From assembly GCA_000729835.1 (NCBI GenBank), contig JFHB01000209.1, positions 1 through 53,137 of the forward strand: DNA of 53,137 bases. The letters run 5' to 3'. The notes beneath the pieces are model-generated. The model ran no database searches. It saw nothing but the letters and a program-made list of their open reading frames with translations, and had not been told where the DNA came from. Below, piece by piece: positions 1 through 12,309 of the stretch. Source of the DNA: Atkinsonella hypoxylon (lineage: Eukaryota > Ascomycota > Sordariomycetes > Hypocreales > Clavicipitaceae). Both the position numbers and the translations under genes were made by a program. How positions within the stretch are numbered: position 1 is the stretch's first letter; every line of letters begins with the position of its first letter.

Positions 1-3000
1 GCTATATATATAAAAGGTATTCTAAGGATTAATTATATATATAAAGACTTTAGTGTAATATAAAAGTAAATTAGCGTTTAGATATTTCTAAGGTATAGCT
101 TTATTATTACCTCTTTTAATATTATAAGCTTATATAATATAAAAGATATAGTAGTAGTCTCTTACTTTATTAGAGTTATTTTTAAATTAAGCTCTTTAAT
201 AAGGTCCTTAGTAATAATATTCCTTTATAAACTATAATCTATAAAACTATTAATAAGTAAAGAGTTTAGGCTTTTAAGTTATACTTAAAGGTAAAGTAAG
301 TTCTATAAATAGCTTATAATTGCTTTTAGCTTTAAAATACTATTTAATTCTTTAATATAAAGCGCATTTACCTATAGGTTTATAATAGACTTCTTCTCTT
401 TAATATAATTTCCTATATATTCTTATATAATGTTCTATAAATCCTTCTAGATACTACTAAGCAGCTATTTTATATATTTATTAGTAATATCTTCCTTATT
501 GTTTTCTGTTGCCTCTTTAACTATAGTAAATATTATCTTAATAATATTAATTAATTAATCTTCCTACTTCTTAACTCTTTATCTCTTCCTTAAAATAGAA
601 TATAGAGGTATAACTTTAGCACTTATTCTATTAATATAATAGACTTTATTAATACTATTTACTTATATTAAGCATTTATTCTCTATTGCTTCTATAAGTA
701 TAAGCATTAGTTAGTATAGGTCTTATAAGCTAACTCTAATCTTTTTCTAAAAAATATCTTTAAATAATTATATAAGAAGCTATACTTTTATATCTATAGA
801 GCTATCTTCTTTAGCTTTCTTTTCTTTTCTTTTAGCCTAGTCTTTTAAAGCTCCTTTTTACTTAGTAAAGCATTATATCTCTATAGTATAAACTCTAAAG
901 GGCTAGGCTATAATTCTCTCCTTAATTAGTATATAAAGAGTCCTTTTAGGTCTATATTTCTTTATCTTAAACGTTAAAGTTACTGTAGTACTATTAGTAA
1001 AGTCCCTTTTAAGGATAGCTTTTAGCAGGATATATATTAAGTAATAATTAGAAATATTAATCTTATTAAAGATTTAATCTAATATCTCTCTCTCTTTTTT
1101 ACTAAGCTTTTAATAGTTTAATGTTTTTCTACTAAATTCCTTAACTTAAAGATAATACTATTTTATAATATAGTAGTTAAAACAATTAACCTAGAACACT
1201 ATAAGCCTATAAAGATAACTTTTTATACTAAAGAAGCTTTATATAAGAATAAATAGCACTAGATTATTTAATTCTACTGTTAAAATGCTTACTCTTTAAT
1301 TATACTTTATAAAGTTAATCTTATTGTTATACTAGTAAAACTAGTATTAATCTATATAATAACCTTTCTTACTACAGTAATAGCAGTAATACTACCTTAT
1401 ATAGCTTTTAGTTATATAGGTTCTAAAGCTTTAAGCATTATTATATATATTAATAGCGTTAATATATATATTCTGCCTTTTCTTTTTCTTCTTTCTAAAT
1501 TTCTCTTTAAAAAGCTTTATAATATCTATCTTTAAAACTACCTACTTTATAAGTATAATCTTTATATCTTTAAACTTCTAGGTTAAATTATCTATTTAAT
1601 CTTTTACTTCTAAAATAAGCTGTATAATTTCTTTAGCTTTATAACTAAAATTACTTATACTATAATACTTAAGACTTCTTCTGCTTAAAGGTATATAAAG
1701 GTAGTTCTTTCTATTATTATAAAGTCTAGAATTATAGTCTTCTAGCTCTATTCTAGCTTATATATACTAGCTAAGCTGCTCTAATAACTCTCTATAGAGC
1801 ATTATAACAAACTTAGCTCTAGTAACTTTTATTTAATCTATAAAGCTAGTAAGTATAGCATCTAGTAAGGCCTTATAAATATAATTAAACTAAGCAGTTA
1901 TACTGCACTATATATAGAGCTTAGCGCTAATTATAGCAGCTTAATGCTCTTAAAGCTAATAAAGAGTGTCTTTTATAGTTCTTAAATAGTTTCTCTTTAG
2001 GTCTTTAAGCTTCTTATTAGCTTACTCCTTTTAATCCTAAGGAGTAGCTTTATACTAAAGTAAAAGCTACTTTTTAGCTTCTTTCTAATTATATAAGGTA
2101 TAAATAACCTTTATATACTTATAGATTAATAGGTTAATATAATAAATAAATATCTTTTACTAGTTTTCCTTTAGAATAAATAAGGTTTCTATCTTTAGCT
2201 TAAAGCTAATTAAGTAATTAAGGATATTTTCTCCTTTAAATTAATGTATATTAAACTTCTTATTAAAGGTAGCTTAAGCTTACTGCTTTTTAATAGCTTT
2301 ACCTATAGCTTTAGTAAAAGCCTTATAAGGTATAGCTATAGTGCTATTAGTACTAGCCTTTTTATCTTAAGCATTTAATTCTATTATAATCTTAGGTTCT
2401 AAAATAACTTTTTTAGAAGATTTACTAGATTAGCTAAAGCTAGTGTTAGCTACTTTAGATGTAAAGCTTATACTTTTCTTTAAGGAATATAGAATACTAA
2501 ACTTATATAAATAACTAATAGAATAGCTTAATATAGAAAGTAGGTATAAAAAGAACAATTAATCTTACTTAATAGAAAGAGTATAATATATATAATTCCC
2601 TATATTAGCTATACTTTTAATGCTTTTATCTTTTGCTTCTATAGTTATATAAGCTCTTAACGCTAAAATATAGAGGCTAAGAACTTAATTGCTAATAATA
2701 GTAAATATAAAGATAACTACTAAGATAAGGATAAAAGAGAAATTTTTCTCTATAATTAAATAATTATAATATCTAAAGAACCTAAAAACTTCCTTTTTGC
2801 TATATTAAGGCTATTTTAGCTAAGGGCAAAATAGAGGCTAAATAGACTAGCTAGTATTTACAATATAGTAATTATCTTTAACTAGGCCTAGCTCTTCTTA
2901 GCTTAAAAAAGCTATAGAAATTTTCTTTCTCTCTTAATTAAATAATCCCTTATAATATAGAGCTTTTATCCCTATAATTTCCTTTTTTCTTATATTAATA

Positions 3001-3500
3001 ATATTTAAGCTAAAGTGCTCTTCTATTTTTAATGCTTAGTAGCTTTTTTTTCTTTCTTCTAAGATCTCTATAAAAAACCTTTTAATTATATAATGCACTT
3101 TAATTAGAATAAGTCCCTAGTAAAGCCTCTATTTTTATTGCCTTAAAACTAAACCCCTAAATAACTATATAGCCTACACTAAAGTAAGTAATAATATAGT
3201 GTATATTAAGATTAAATAAGAATTAATAAAGAGTAAGATATTTATTAGTGTATACTATTAAACAATAGTAAGTAAGAAGATTAAATAGTTAAAAAAGGTA
3301 GAAATAAAATATTAATTGCAGCTTAAAAGATATATATATATAAAAAGGAGCTAAATATATTAAAGAGTTAGAGAAAGTGTTATTAGCAGTAAAGTAATAT
3401 CTCTTAAGAGTTAAGTATTATAAATTAAAATAGGCTAAAAGATATTAATTAATTAAAAGAGCAAAAGCCTAAAAAAAGAATTAGCAGAAGCTGCTTGCGC
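1..3500. repeat. RIP-degraded AT-rich retroelement DNA with a gag zinc-knuckle fossil
   Basis: This stretch is almost pure A/T with very dense TpA and no long reading frame. The only protein signal I can read is on the minus strand around 1340-1400. There a degraded CCHC knuckle shows two intact Cys codons spaced C-x2-C, then KKG, then Tyr where His is expected, then Tyr where the last Cys is expected. Both changes are single transitions of the kind RIP makes. This suggests a minus-oriented gag (Gypsy or Copia) across roughly 1.3-2.5 kb. The rest is unassignable by eye. A short GC-richer patch at about 3486-3610 separates it from the next repeat. Confidence 0.6.
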
Positions 3501-3620
3501 GCTTGCTTGCTTAGACTATCTAGACGTCTAGGCGATGTACACTCTTATAGAGAAAACCTATATGTAGTATCCCTTGCAAAGCTAATATAAGAGCGCAAGG
3601 GGGTAACCCCGCCGCGACAC

Positions 3621-3826
3621 ACTAGTTGTAGAGAAAATTGAAGTTAAAGTTAACTATAGGTTAGGCAACTTTGCCCTAGTTGATTCTAGATGTTTTACAT
3701 CTAGTAACAGCAATATCTCTACCAAAAATCAACGTAACAAGACCTAGTTAGGGTCACGTGATAGAGCAACTAACAGGCAACTAGCAAGCATAAAAATAGG
3801 CTATACAGGGTAGCTTATTTTTAACA
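3621..3826 (-). repeat. Partial LTR of the Copia-1 family
   Basis: About 205 bp match the inner-to-end portion of the Copia-1 LTRs at 7334-8026 and 10691-11386. They share the ACTAGTTGTAGAGAAAAT start of the segment and the TAGCTTATTTTTAACA end. The orientation is reversed relative to the LTRs at 17828 and 19328. The remaining roughly 490 bp of the LTR is missing, so this is a truncated or solo LTR remnant. It lies directly before the Gypsy fragment. Confidence 0.75.
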
Positions 3827-3899
3827 ACTAGAAGCACTGCTGGAAGTCTCTACAGTAGTTAAGATGCTATAGGTAGCTAGAATTAGTAATAAAAACCTA

Positions 3900-6250
3900 A
3901 ATTTGTTCACAATTCCTGTGCAGTTACAGTTATATAGATTAGGATTTAAGATCTAAGCTTTATATAACATAGAAGTAGATATTTCGTTGCTAGTTAGCTG
4001 TTAAGTAGCTAAACAGGCTAAGAAGTTATTAGAATAGGTTCTTAAGAAGCTATTAACGCCTATATCTCTATCTAATTATTGTAATTAAAGTGCTAGAAAA
4101 GTTACTTACTTAGTTAAAGGAACAATAAAGCTAAACAAACAATAATTTATTAAGCAGAAGTTTTACATTACTAATATAGATTATAATGTGTTTATTAGTT
4201 AAGAGTAGCTAGCAGCTTAGGATGTTTAGTTATATCTTTAAAGCAAGAGAATTATATAGTTAGAGAATTAACCTAATAATATAAAGTTCTTATTAGCTAT
4301 AATGCTAAACCTATAAAAGAAGAAGGTTAATTCTATAGTTTAAAAAGATACTTTATAACGTAACTAAAGAATAAACAATTAAATTAATTGTAAAAAGCAT
4401 TTAATCTACTAGATCCTAAAACGCTTAAATCCCTAGAAAGAGGTTACTTTAACTTTAAGTAAAGACCTAACTAAACCTCTAGTTAATATAATAGAGCTAT
4501 AAGCTTAGATTAAAGCTAACCTTTATTAATTGCAATAGAAGAAGTTATAAATGCCTAATAAAGCTATTGCCTTTATTAATTAAATAGTTTTACTACCTAT
4601 AGTTAGTCTTTAAGCCCTTAAAGTATAAGTATAGTAGAAGATATATATAGGCAAAACTATTCCTTTCTATAAGAATAAGGACCTAAAGTACATTAAGTTA
4701 GTAAAAGAGTTAATTTCCTTATAGTTAGTATATTTAGAAGAATTCTTTTTAAAGAAAGCTACTGTAGTGTTACTATCTAGTTACTTTAGTTATAATATTG
4801 TGTTAAAATTAGCTAAACTATTGTTAGGTTTCCCTTCTATATATAGAACCTCTCTTAGATGCTTCCCCTTAGAAAAGAAAGCTATTAAAGAACTATTAAA
4901 AGCTAGATTAATTAAACTCTATATACTTAAAAAACCTATATTAAATGTTTTTACTCTAAAACCTTACTCTAGTAAGAGGCGTTTCTACTAAGATTATTAA
5001 TAAATTAATAACTTCTTAAAGCTTTAATTAGTTCTAGCTCTAAACATTAAAGAAACTATTGCTAACTGCTAATAAGCTAAAAGAATAAGCAAGATTAATA
5101 TTATTAGAGCTTTTAATTAGATATTAATTAAAGTAAACTTCTAATACCTAACTGCCTTTTAAACTTATTAAGGAATATTTTAGTAGAAAGTGCTTCCCTT
5201 TAGATTAAAAGTTAGACTAGCTTAGTAGTAATTATTTATTAATACTTAACTTAATAAATTACTTAACCTCTTTACTAGTACTTATACTAATAATATTTTA
5301 ATCTATATAGATAATAAAGAAGAAAAGGTTTATTAGTCTTAAGTTAAAGAAGTTATTTACTAGTTATATAAAGTTAATCTTTAAGGTAATATTAAGAAAT
5401 CCTAGTTTAATATAAAAAGTATTAACTATTTAGGTGTAATAATTAAAGTTAGAAGAGGTATATAAATTAATCTAGCTAAGATTAAAGCTATTACTAACTA
5501 GAAGATTAAAGATCTAACTTCTAAGACTACACTAAGATTCTTTCTTAGGTTATATAATTACATTTATATATTTTTTAGTTACTTTAGCAATATAGTAGAA
5601 CTACTAAATTACTTACTTAAGAAAGATATAACTTTTGTTATTAAACTAGAGTAACAATAAGCATTTAATCTAATAAAGAAGTTAGCTACTTAAGCATCTA
5701 TTTTAGCTTTCTTTTAATCTAGTAGAAAAACCTAAGCTAAAACTAACGCTTCTTGCAATGCTATAGAAGAAGTAATTATATAGTTATAAGACAATAATAA
5801 ATAGAAACCTATTAGATATTTTAGTAAGACTATAATACTAGTAGAAAGAGCTTATTCTATTTAGAATTAAGAAATATTAGCTGTAGTTTAGATGTTGCAG
5901 CACTTTAAACCTAAGCTGCTTAGTACTTAATTCTTTATTATTATTAATTACTAAGCGTTATTATATTAGTCTAATAAAAGACTGCTGTTAATGCATTAAG
6001 TTAAATAGGCTAATTTCTTAGCTAACTTTAATATTACTTTCTAGTATTAAAAAGGAAAGAATAATATTGTTGCTAATACTCTATTGAGGAAGACTATTAA
6101 TACTTCTACTATTAAAGCTTAAGAAGCCCTAGACTAAACCTTTAAGATAATACTGCCTAATTAAATTAATAATATAATAATATTAAGTGTACAAAAGAGA
6201 CTTTAAGGATTAAACCTAGTAGACCTAATTGTTAAAGAAAATAAAGAATA
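3900..6250 (+). pseudogene. Ty3/Gypsy pol fragment: protease?, reverse transcriptase, RNase H
   Basis: The plus-strand frame, read through many stops, follows a Gypsy polyprotein. A segment before the RT fingers (4767-4991) has the 'KKAIKELLKARLIKLYILKK' type of sequence. It is followed by palm-like sequence with a degenerate 'FTSTYTDNILIY' (from Y-x-DD) near 5270-5310. RNase H sequence follows, with 'RYFSKTIILVERAYSI' near 5815-5860 and a late 'NIVANTLLRK' near 6065-6095. No open frame exceeds 75 codons. Nearly every change is C-to-T or G-to-A. The fragment stops abruptly where the Copia-2 LTR begins at 6258, and its integrase half reappears near 20021. It is inactive. Confidence 0.8.
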
Positions 6251-6257
6251 AGGTCTA

Positions 6258-6616
6258 TGTTGGTAGACCAAGGGTCTTATTTATACTCCTTCGAGTCGGC
6301 CCTATGACCAGTTCACTAGTGCACTAGTATTTACATTAAAGAGGTTTAAAATCGATTATCTAGGAGTTGTATCTAACTAGCAAAAGAGGCTATATTATAT
6401 ACCCTATTGGATACCTTACATGCCTTAGGTATAGTGTTGTATTAAGGGAGAATTAAGGGGTATTAGTAACCCCGATGTAAGTGGAGACTAATGTGCAGAT
6501 GCAACTAATTAGCGGTTGTATCTACCTACGTAGGTACTAGAATTGTACAATAAAGTTATAACGATTTTAACACTAGCAGTCTCTCTTTTTATTATGCTAG
6601 TAGAATAACTCTAACA
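6258..6616 (-). repeat. Copia-2 LTR, left copy (359 bp)
   Basis: It begins TGTTGGTAGACCAAGGG and ends in CTCTAACA, giving a TGTT...AACA inverted terminus. It is an inverted copy of 22404-22762, which is also 359 bp. The element it belongs to runs rightward on the minus strand, so this is its 3' LTR. It is less RIP-damaged than its surroundings; a GC-containing block with GAGTCGGCCC is still readable. Confidence 0.85.
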
Positions 6617-7333
6617 GTTACAGTAATAACAAAATAGATTAAAGGAATAAACAATAAATCTAACATCCTTCTATATTAATTCGTAAGTCTCTTTACCTAG
6701 CCTTCTACCTATATATTAGCTTTATTGTTGTTAATAAAGGATTTAAGAGTCTTGTTTAGCGTTGCTTTTGTTATTAAATTAGCGATATTATCTTTACTGT
6801 TAATCTAATAGATCTTGTTAATTTTGCGCCTTTTATATAATTAACGTAGCACTATAATGTTAATTATTAATCTCTTTTCCTTTATTGTACTAAGCTTTAT
6901 AAGGCATTTATACAACAAGAACGAATCTATATAGACTACTAGTGGAATTAGCAGTATCTATAGCTGCTTTATTACTATATTTAATGTAGTGCTAATAGCA
7001 TGCAATACATCTACGCCTTACACTATACTATATAGTTCTAATGTAAGCACGCTCCTTATAACTCTCTTACTTTTAATAGAGCTATATATAATAATATTGC
7101 CTTTTATTATAAATTTAGCGTTCTCTTTATAAGCTTCTTTATTGCCTAGAATAATTATATATTCTATTTAGGAGCTTAAATCTTTATTATTTACAAAGGA
7201 TTTATTAATAAATATATATAATTTAGCAAAGGGGAGATCTATTAGGATGTATTGTAATCTATAAGTTTAGTTGTTAATCTACTATTAAAGCCTCTTATTT
7301 AGTCGCTTAATATTGTTAATTGTAATATCTTGC
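6617..7333 (-). pseudogene. Copia-2 pol 3' end (RNase H), truncated
   Basis: Read on the minus strand, this is the end of a Copia-type RNase H domain. Residues of the kind 'INKIY.INSKDNIANLITKA' are legible near 6755-6835, the family's W-x-x-(S/G)-x-x-N-x-A-D-x-x-T-K motif. It is an inverted copy of about 21681-22403 and is cut off exactly where the Copia-1 LTR starts at 7334, which suggests Copia-1 inserted into or recombined with Copia-2. It carries stop codons. Confidence 0.75.
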
Positions 7334-8026
7334 TATTGAAAATAATAGGGATTACAGGACTAGATATCTAAGAGGGTAGTGGTCTCTTAGATTTAGCACC
7401 TGTAATTGCTCCTAGCAATTATTACGTAGTGGAAGCAGCAGCGGCCTAAATTAAGCTGTAGTGTATAGTATAGATCACGTAGAGGCAATAGATAACTGTA
7501 ATAGTGGTATCTTTATATTAAGAGCGCTGTAACAAACAGTAAGGGTAGGATCTTGAATCTTTCCAGTCCCTTATAGACCTACTAACTATATTAGCGGGCT
7601 GTAGTCGCTAGAAGGGGCTTATAGGCCACTTTATAATTTCCGCAAAAAGATTTACTATATAAAAACAAAAAAATCAACTTACAGCTATACAAACGAGACG
7701 CCTACGTGTATAATTTAATAAATTCTACTAATAATAAGTAACCCTTATAAGCAACTCTATCTAACAATTATACTATTAGATAGCCCTAATTCTTAGCTTT
7801 TAAATAGTATACTTCTTGAATTTCTACCATTACTAGTTGTAGAGAAAATCGCAGTTAAAGTTAACTATAGGTTAGGCAACTTTGCCCTAGTCGATTCTAG
7901 ATGTTTTACATCTAGTAACAGCAATATCTCTACTAAAAATTAACGTAATAAGACCTAATAAGGGTTACGTAATAGAGCAACTAGTAGGCATAAAAATAGG
8001 CTATACAGGGTAGCTTATTTTTAACA
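7334..8026 (-). repeat. Copia-1 LTR B (693 bp, reverse orientation)
   Basis: It starts TATTGAAAATAATAGGG (TA probably from TG by RIP) and ends TTATTTTTAACA, so the termini are imperfect inverted repeats TGTT..AACA. It is about 690 bp, like copies C, D and E. Immediately inside, at 8027, CTCCCTCTAG is the reverse complement of the purine tract CTAGAGGGAG, so this is the 3' LTR of a minus-oriented element. Confidence 0.9.
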
Positions 8027-10690
8027 CTCCCTCTAGAAATATAAGAAGTAACTAGTTCTATAAGCAACTTAGCTCCTTTAAAGGATATCTAAGTTAGAAT
8101 TAACTAACGAAATACAGTACTAATAACAGAACTAAATAACATAACTAATTCTAGCAATTCTAGGGTAGTTATAGTTGAATATAACTAGTTGTTGTTAATT
8201 ATTTTTGTTGTTTTCGATTTTTAACTGTTTTTCGTTGCTTTTCGATTTTTTAAGTGTTTTTGTTGCTTTTATAAGCTAGCTAGAAAGCTCTAGTAACTTA
8301 ATAAATTGTTAATGCTTTTAAATAGCAAGAGGCTTAGTTAGACTATCTGCTAGTATCTAATTTATATTAATATAACTAACCTTAGCTATACCTTTACGAA
8401 TCTTTTCCCTAATGTAGTTAAACTTTAAAAGGGTATGCTTAGTCCTACTATACAACGTTAGGTTGTAAGCAGTAACTATAGCACCTTAATTATTATACCT
8501 AATAGGAATAGGAGGGGTTAAAGGCAGCTTTATCTCCTTAAAAAGGCTGTAGAGCTACTCTAATTCCCTAATAGCTTTAGATAATGCATTAGATTCTACT
8601 TCTAAAGTGGAAAGAGCAATAGTACTAGCTTTCTTCGATTTCCAGCTAATAGGTCCACCAGCTAGCTTATATAGATAAGCATAGGTTAATTTAGAAGAGA
8701 CTTTATCACCAGCAAAATCGCTATCGCAATAACTAAGGAGGGTCTTAAGTACTTCTTTGCAACTAATAGAGCTATTAAAAGCTTTAGAAGAAGACCCTAG
8801 TGGTATAGAATGCTTATAAATAATAGTAAAGCTTCTAGTACCACTTAAGTACCTTAGGAGGTGCTTAGAGGCGTTTAGGTGCTCTATATAGAGCTTAGCT
8901 AGGAAGGTTAATAGCCACTGAACAGAAAAAGCAATATCAGCCCTAGTTAGCAACATTAGGTACATTATAGTGCCTATTATGCTCTAATAAAGCTTATAAT
9001 CGGATTTTAAGAGAAGTTTTGTAACTAGTTGCTTTAGAATTCCTAGCTGTATAGGGATAGAAGCTAGCTTAGCATCTAGCATATTGAATCTTTCTAGGGC
9101 TTTAAGGATATATTAAGATTAATAGATTTTAATAGACCTTTTAGACCTATTATAGGTGATTTAAACGCCTAGAAAGAATTCTACTGGTCCTCTATCTTCT
9201 ATTGGATAAGCTTTATGTAATAGCTTCTTTAGCTTGTTAATATAGCTTAGATTTAGACTAATTAGAAGACAGTTATCTACGTAAGTAGCAATATATATAG
9301 ATGTAGCTAGGTTATAAAAGACTGCTGGGTTTAATATAAGAGGTTTAAATCTATGCTTTTAAAGTAATTCTATTAGAATTTGCTGCTATTCTCTAGGACT
9401 TTGCTTTAGACTATAGAGGGATTTTTCTAGCTTAATTACCTGCTCTTTAGAGGGCTTGTAATTACAGCTTTTTAGTAGCTTAGCTACTGATAGCGTTGCT
9501 TCTGCAAATTTAACGAATCTATCTAGGATTTCTATATAAATAGCTTCCTTTAGCTTGCTATTTAAAAACGCTCCTATAAAGTCGATTTGCTTAACTTCCT
9601 AGTTATTAAAAGCTGCAAGAGCTAATAATATACGCTAGCTAGGAGGAATACTAGTTGCAGCAAAGGTCTCTAGATAGTCTTAACCTTCTATTTGCATAAA
9701 TCCCTTAGCAATAAGGTAGGCCTTATATTTAATAGGATTATTTTCTTTATCCTTTTTAAGCCTGTAAATAAGTCTATTCTTTAGAACTCTTCGGCCCTTA
9801 GGTACTTAGTCTTTCCCTATAAATTTAAAGGTTCTAGCAGCTAATAGCTGCTTAAATTCGCTATAGGTAGCTTCTATCTAATGCTGCTTAGCAGAGCTTT
9901 TTAGGGCTTGCTTCTACGTGTTAGGAAGTTCATTCTTATTACTATTAGAAGTAATAGCTGCTTTAGTTCTTGCCTTAAAGCATAGATCCTTAATTAAGGA
10001 AAATATATCTCTATCTAAATCTATAGCATTAGCATCAATAGATTCAGCTTCAGCTTCTATAGGTTCTATATTAGCCTAAGGGGCTTCTATAGATATAGGG
10101 GCTTTAGGGGCCTCTACAGCTTCTATAGGGTTGCTTAGTAGAAGAGCTTGATCTACAGGTTCTAGTGGATAATTCAGTATATCTAGATAACTAAGATAAG
10201 GATACTTAGGAGTATAATTATCTTCTAACTGCTGGTTATTGATTTCTCCCTCTAAAGGATTATCCACTATAGAACCAATAGGAACCTTAGGGATGCCCTA
10301 TAAAATAGGACCTATTCCTTCTATAATTTTAATGAAGCTAGTCTTTATAACAGCTCGTTTAGAGGGAATGTATATTAGATATACATTAGAACCTAGCGTA
10401 GCTAAAAGTCTACTAGAAATAGTTCTTTTAGCTAGCTTCTGCAACCTAGATCGTTGTTCTAAAGGAATTAGAACTTCGCAATAGGAGCCTATAGCCCTTA
10501 TTTTAGTAAAATTAGGCTTATAGGTCTTAGAAGGCTCTAAATTAGCTAGATATAGCTGTTTAGGACTTAGTGGTTTAGTGCTATTCGCAGTAGTATTAAC
10601 TAAATCCACTATAGCAGGAAGGATATAAGACTATAGATACAGAGGTAATTATAACCACTGTAGGGTAGCACGCAAACGGTCTAGAAGTAC
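8027..10690 (-). pseudogene. Copia-1 pol remnant (late integrase, RT, RNase H)
   Basis: This is an inverted copy of about 15170-17827. On the minus strand the late integrase/linker lies at 10609-10076, RT at about 9980-9000, and the RT thumb/RNase H in an open segment at 8965-8555. That segment includes 'LTRADIAFSVQWL' and 'STIALSTLEVESNALSKA', the Copia RNase H signature. The RT active site near 9270-9285 reads Y-V-D-N instead of Y-V-D-D. Gag, protease and early integrase are absent: the LTR at 10691 abuts mid-integrase directly. Several stops remain, so the element is defective, though it is clearly less degraded than the flanking Gypsy DNA. Confidence 0.88.
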
Positions 10691-11386
10691 TATTGAAAAT
10701 AATAGGGATTACAGGACTAGATATCTAAGAGGGTAGTGGTCTCTTAGATTTAGCACCTGTAATTGCTCCTAGCAATTATCACGTAGTGGAAGCAGCAGCG
10801 GCCTAAATCAAGCTGTAGTGTATAGTACTAGATCACGTAGAGGCAATAGATAACTGTAATAGTGGTATCTTTATATTGAGAGCGCTGTAACGAACTTAGT
10901 GAGGGTAGGATCTTGAATCTTTCTAGTCCCTTATAGACTCTCTAACTATATCAGTAGGCTGTAGTTGCTAGAAGGGGCTTATAGGCCACTTTATAATTTC
11001 CGCAAAAAGATTTACTATATAAAAACAAAAAAATCAACTTACGGCTATATAAACAAGACGCTTATATACACAATTTAACAAATTCCACTAATAATAAGCA
11101 ACCCTTATAAGCAACTCTATCCAACAATTATACTATTAGATAGCCCTAATTCTTAGCTTTTAAATAGTATACTTCTTGAATTTCTACTATTACTAGTTGT
11201 GGAGAAAATCGCAGTTAAAGTTAACTATAGGTTAGGCAACTTTACCTTAGTCAATTCTAGATGTTTTACATCTAGTAACAGCGATATCTCTACCAAAAAT
11301 CAACGTAACAAGACCTAATGAGGGTCACGTGATAGAGCAACTAGTAGGCATAAAAATAGGCTATACAGGGTAGCTTATTTTTAACA
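10691..11386 (-). repeat. Copia-1 LTR C (696 bp, reverse orientation)
   Basis: It has the same termini as LTR B (TATTGAAAATAATAG ... TTATTTTTAACA) and is near-identical over the full length by eye. It has the orientation expected for the 5' LTR of the minus-oriented element 8027-10690, but its inner end joins the middle of the integrase region with no leader or gag. Flanks are AGTAC on the left and GTTAT on the right, so no target-site duplication is evident. Confidence 0.9.
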
Positions 11387-12309
11387 GTTATAAGCCTAGA
11401 AGACCTATCTGCAAGCTGTTAGCCCGCTAAAAATCTACTATTGTGTACTGTATTACCCACTAGAAGCTATATTAAGACCTGCGCTAGCAGCTATTGCTGC
11501 TAAAACCATTAGTAGCTTGCTGGAAGCTATTAATACCTGCTGCACACATATCGCTAGCCACTATACTAGTGTTTTCATTCTACCCACCCTGTGCCTCCTG
11601 CACTAGTTCTATGCACCTAGTGCATACACACTTTTGAAGCTATTCTTAATAGCTAGGTTCTATCGTTGCGCAACATTAAAATATACATATCTACACATAT
11701 TACATTCGCACTGCAAATCGTTTTATTAAACACTGCCTAATTAATTATTTCCATTAAGAAATAAGCTTAGCGCTGCACTACATCGCTTGTTGTTGTGCTG
11801 TTATCTTGTATATCGTGCACCCTATGCACCTCTATTAGTAGCTATACTACAATTTGTAGTGCACGCCTAACAGCTCTTATTGCAGATATTCCTGTGTTTT
11901 TAGTTGCAGAATTAATTTATGTAGTAATCCTACTAGTCGGGATTTTAAAGTAGGAATTAGCTAGATATCCCTAAATTAGCTGTGCTTAGGTCTCCACTGA
12001 TTTATTAGAACCTAATTAGAGAAGAATCTCCTGAATTTTTTGGCTAAAAATAGCTAGGACCTGTGTTTTATGCCCCTTGCAACCGCTTGTTAATCTAGTT
12101 TGCTATACAAATTGTATGTGTATATAGATTGCAATACAATACAGCCTTTAGAGCCCGTTATACCTGTTACAAAAGAAATTAGAGAAAAATCTCAGTATAA
12201 TTTCTGAAAATATAGGGCACTTCTAGCCTATATTTAGTAAGAATTATTACTGTTATTTACTACTATTTCCACTGTAATTTAGGCTATAATTAGCTATAAA
12301 GAGCGTTAA
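11387..12309. other. Non-coding leader-like sequence before the Copia-1 gag
   Basis: About 920 bp, less AT-saturated than the rest of the repeat block, with no meaningful frame on either strand. It lies between LTR C and the start of the plus-oriented Copia-1 gag, so it may be the untranslated leader of that element. A 5' LTR in the plus orientation is missing. Confidence 0.4.

Noticed and set aside
4767..4991. Stand-alone 74-residue ORF
   Set aside because: It is a surviving open piece of the Gypsy RT region, not a gene; the sequence continues through stops on both sides.
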